A DNA stretch of 16,715 bases from an uncultured Bacteroidales bacterium. GTDB lineage: Bacteria; Bacteroidota; Bacteroidia; Bacteroidales; P3. This document shows, piece by piece, positions 15,115 to 16,715 of the stretch (position 1 is its first letter; the number at the start of each line of letters is the position of its first letter). The notes under the pieces are model-generated. The model was not told where the DNA came from, searched no databases, and saw only the letters and a list, made by a program, of their open reading frames with translations. The DNA lies in assembly GCA_905236405.1 (NCBI GenBank), contig CAJOQB010000006.1, forward strand, positions 1-16,715, written 5' to 3'. Made by a program: the position numbers and the translations under genes.

Positions 15115-15834
15115 TTATCCTAATAGGTCTTGCATGGTGTAATAGCCTTCTTTCCCAACAACAAACTCGGCAGCAATCATGGCTCCAACAGCCAAACCGC
15201 GACGACTTTTGGCACTGTGCGACAAAGTGATGGTGTCGATAGGACTGTCGTAGACAATGGTGTGTATGCCAGGTACCTCACCTCGACGTTCTGAATGGAT
15301 AGGCACGACGTTCTTTTCGCCAGTTTCCTCAGTGCATAGTTGCCATTTCTGGTAGCGGCTGTTATTCTCCATTATCTCTTTGGCAAGGGTGATGGCTGTA
15401 CCGCTGGGAGCGTCGAGTTTATGGATGTGATGCGTCTCGCTGATGTCCACATTGTATTCAGGATACCGACTCATCAGTTTGGCTAAGCGGCGATTGAGGT
15501 CGAACACAATGTTCATGCCGATGCTGAAATTGGAGGCCACAAAAAGACATTGCTTCTCTTCTTGGCATTGTTGCACAAGGGTCTCCAGTTGGTCGTACCA
15601 TCCTGTGGTTCCCACTACGATAGGCACATGGAGAGAGAAACAGCGGCGAATGTTGTCAACTGCGGTGCTGGGCATCGAGAAATCAATGGCTACGTCGCAG
15701 GTGGCGACAGAATTCTCTTGGTTGGCCCATTGACTGGCGTCATCAACCACAGCACCTATCGTGTGCCCGCGTTCAATGGCGATTTGTTCGATGGCTTTGC
15801 CCATCTTTCCATATCCTAAAAGTGCTATTTTCAT
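15115..15834 (-). CDS. dapB: 4-hydroxy-tetrahydrodipicolinate reductase (DapB)
   Basis: DapB reduces the dipicolinate intermediate of the lysine/meso-diaminopimelate pathway with NAD(P)H, feeding both lysine and peptidoglycan synthesis. The 239-residue product is at the short end of the family (about 240-275), as in other Bacteroidota. The Rossmann motif is GYGKMGKA (7-14), GTTGW is at 75-79, ASNFSIGMN follows at 100-108, and the substrate and catalytic loop HHIHKLDAPSGT is at 135-146 with the conserved His and Lys139. DFSMPSTA at 51-58 is the usual DFT/S stretch. It is intact. It sits 18 bases downstream of the radical SAM gene and 21 bases upstream of the permease gene, all leftward, so the four form a likely operon. 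No promoter is visible before it. Confidence 0.96.
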   Translation of the reverse strand: MKIALLGYGKMGKAIEQIAIERGHTIGAVVDDASQWANQENSVATCDVAIDFSMPSTAVDNIRRCFSLHVPIVVGTTGWYDQLETLVQQCQEEKQCLFVASNFSIGMNIVFDLNRRLAKLMSRYPEYNVDISETHHIHKLDAPSGTAITLAKEIMENNSRYQKWQLCTEETGEKNVVPIHSERRGEVPGIHTIVYDSPIDTITLSHSAKSRRGLAVGAMIAAEFVVGKEGYYTMQDLLG

Positions 15835-15852
15835 TTTGTTTTTCTATTATTG

Positions 15853-16715
15853 TCAGTTATTAAGAGTTTTGGCTTGGTATCGAATGCCTTGGTGGCTTTG
15901 CCTTCGTTCCAGTTCTGCCTCAACCAAGCGAGGAATCTCCTCGTTGCGTACCCAACTTCCGTCGGTGTGACGCCAAGACCGTTCGGGTGCCGCCTGATAG
16001 CGTGGAGGCACCTCTCCGGCAAAACGCTCCATTACCATGTCGGGTCGCAGTAGTTCAAGAAAGTCGCATACCAGAGTGATATACTCTTCTAAGGTGAACG
16101 ACGGGAAGACCGTTGCCTCTTCATGATGCTCGACAGCGGCAAGGTATTCTTGTTCCATGGCCGACCCTTTGAGAATTTGCAGTTGGTGTAGTTTCAAACT
16201 GGTGAGAGAGGTATTACTGAGTGTTTCTGCCTCGCGGAGCATCATCTCGCGTGTCTCGCCAGGCAGTCCCAATATTAGGTGACCACCGCAGGGCAGACCA
16301 CGACGTGTGGTGGATTCGATGGCTCGCAATGTGGTGGCAAAGTCGTGTCTTCTGTTGACACGCTGTAGGGTGGTGTCGTAACAGCTTTCGATTCCGTATT
16401 CCACAGCCACATAGTGTTTTTTAGACAGTTGCTCCAGATAGTCGAGTGTTGCGTCATCGACACAGTCGGGACGAGTCCCAATGACGAGACCTGTCACCGA
16501 GGGGTGGGCAAGAGCCTCCTCGTATCGTTTTTGAAGGACATCAAGTGGTGCAAAGGTGTTGCTGTAGGCTTGGAAATATGCCAGATAACTTACGGCTTTG
16601 CGATAACGCCATTGGTGGAAACGGATGCCTTCGTCGAGCTGTTGGGTGATAGAGGGCGTTTGTCGGCAATAGGAGGGGTTGAAAGCCTCGTTGTTGCAGA
16701 AGGTGCAGCCGCCGA
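15853..16715 (-). CDS. TIGR01212/YhcC-type radical SAM protein (partial, 5' end beyond the window)
   Basis: The frame is open from the right edge (first full codon at 16713-16711) to the TGA at 15855-15853, giving 286 visible residues. It opens with GGCTFCNNEAFNPSYC, the CxxC half of the radical SAM cluster motif as found in YhcC-family proteins. The first cluster Cys should lie just outside the window in the family's CPNRDG-type stretch, so roughly 20-30 residues are missing. Further landmarks are FQAYSNTFAPLDVL, VIGTRPDCVDDATLDYL, YGIESCYDTTLQRVNRRH and HLILGLPGETREMM, all typical of the family. Starting at the GTG at 16497 would remove the Fe-S site and is not credible. The exact reaction is not firmly known, and some relatives have been linked to RNA modification. 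It is the first visible gene of the leftward operon with dapB and the ABC importer. Confidence 0.9.
   Translation of the reverse strand, partial: GGCTFCNNEAFNPSYCRQTPSITQQLDEGIRFHQWRYRKAVSYLAYFQAYSNTFAPLDVLQKRYEEALAHPSVTGLVIGTRPDCVDDATLDYLEQLSKKHYVAVEYGIESCYDTTLQRVNRRHDFATTLRAIESTTRRGLPCGGHLILGLPGETREMMLREAETLSNTSLTSLKLHQLQILKGSAMEQEYLAAVEHHEEATVFPSFTLEEYITLVCDFLELLRPDMVMERFAGEVPPRYQAAPERSWRHTDGSWVRNEEIPRLVEAELERRQSHQGIRYQAKTLNN

Noticed and set aside
1..16715. CRISPR arrays, tRNA genes, insertion sequences, prophage or toxin-antitoxin genes
   Set aside because: No direct-repeat array, tRNA-like cloverleaf, transposase or integrase motif, or flanking inverted repeats were seen on either strand.

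Overview
The window comes from a member of the Bacteroidota, most likely a Bacteroidales species. Several things support this: a DUF4290 gene directly ahead of murA, an Asp-type MurA, a type IX secretion (T9SS) type B C-terminal sorting domain, A-rich leaders without clear Shine-Dalgarno sequences, and a Bacteroidetes-type -7 box (TATATTTG) at the left end. The family call is firm only at phylum/order level; genus cannot be read from this stretch. No tRNA, rRNA, CRISPR array, insertion sequence or phage gene was seen, and no gap between genes exceeds about 170 bases.

Layout. At the left edge a lipoprotein gene runs leftward off the window (1-243, minus) from a promoter that carries a perfect 6-bp-arm palindrome just downstream of its -7 box. 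Divergent from it is a long rightward block (413-13395): a secreted protein of unknown function, DUF4290, murA, a CpsB/YwqE-type PHP phosphatase, purB, an MsbA-like ABC exporter fused in frame to a Fn3-like/T9SS-sorted secreted protein, nadK, a degenerate arginase-family protein, fabD and a ComEC-like channel protein. Spacings are mostly 10 to 50 bases, so much of this block is probably co-transcribed, although the functions (wall precursor, purine, NADP, fatty acid, DNA uptake) are mixed housekeeping. From the right edge a second operon runs leftward (16715 to 13352): a TIGR01212/YhcC-type radical SAM protein (5' end cut off), dapB, a FecCD/BtuC permease and its FecE/BtuD ATPase. The last two are joined by an ATGA overlap. 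The two blocks meet tail to tail with a 44-base coding overlap between comEC and the ATPase gene.

The most unusual item is the single open frame 5194-8718. Its first 608 residues are a complete ABC exporter (six-helix region plus full nucleotide-binding domain). It then reads without a stop into a signal-peptide-like hydrophobic segment, several Fn3-like repeats and a T9SS type B sorting domain. A TGATG stop/start overlap in the next frame sits exactly at the join. This suggests two once-coupled genes that are fused here, or a one-base error in the assembly. Other items worth a look are the arginase-family protein that has lost three of six metal ligands, the Cys-to-Asp MurA, the promoter palindrome followed by a T8 tract, and a drift of codon usage from strongly C-ending on the left to mixed on the right, apparently beginning inside purB.
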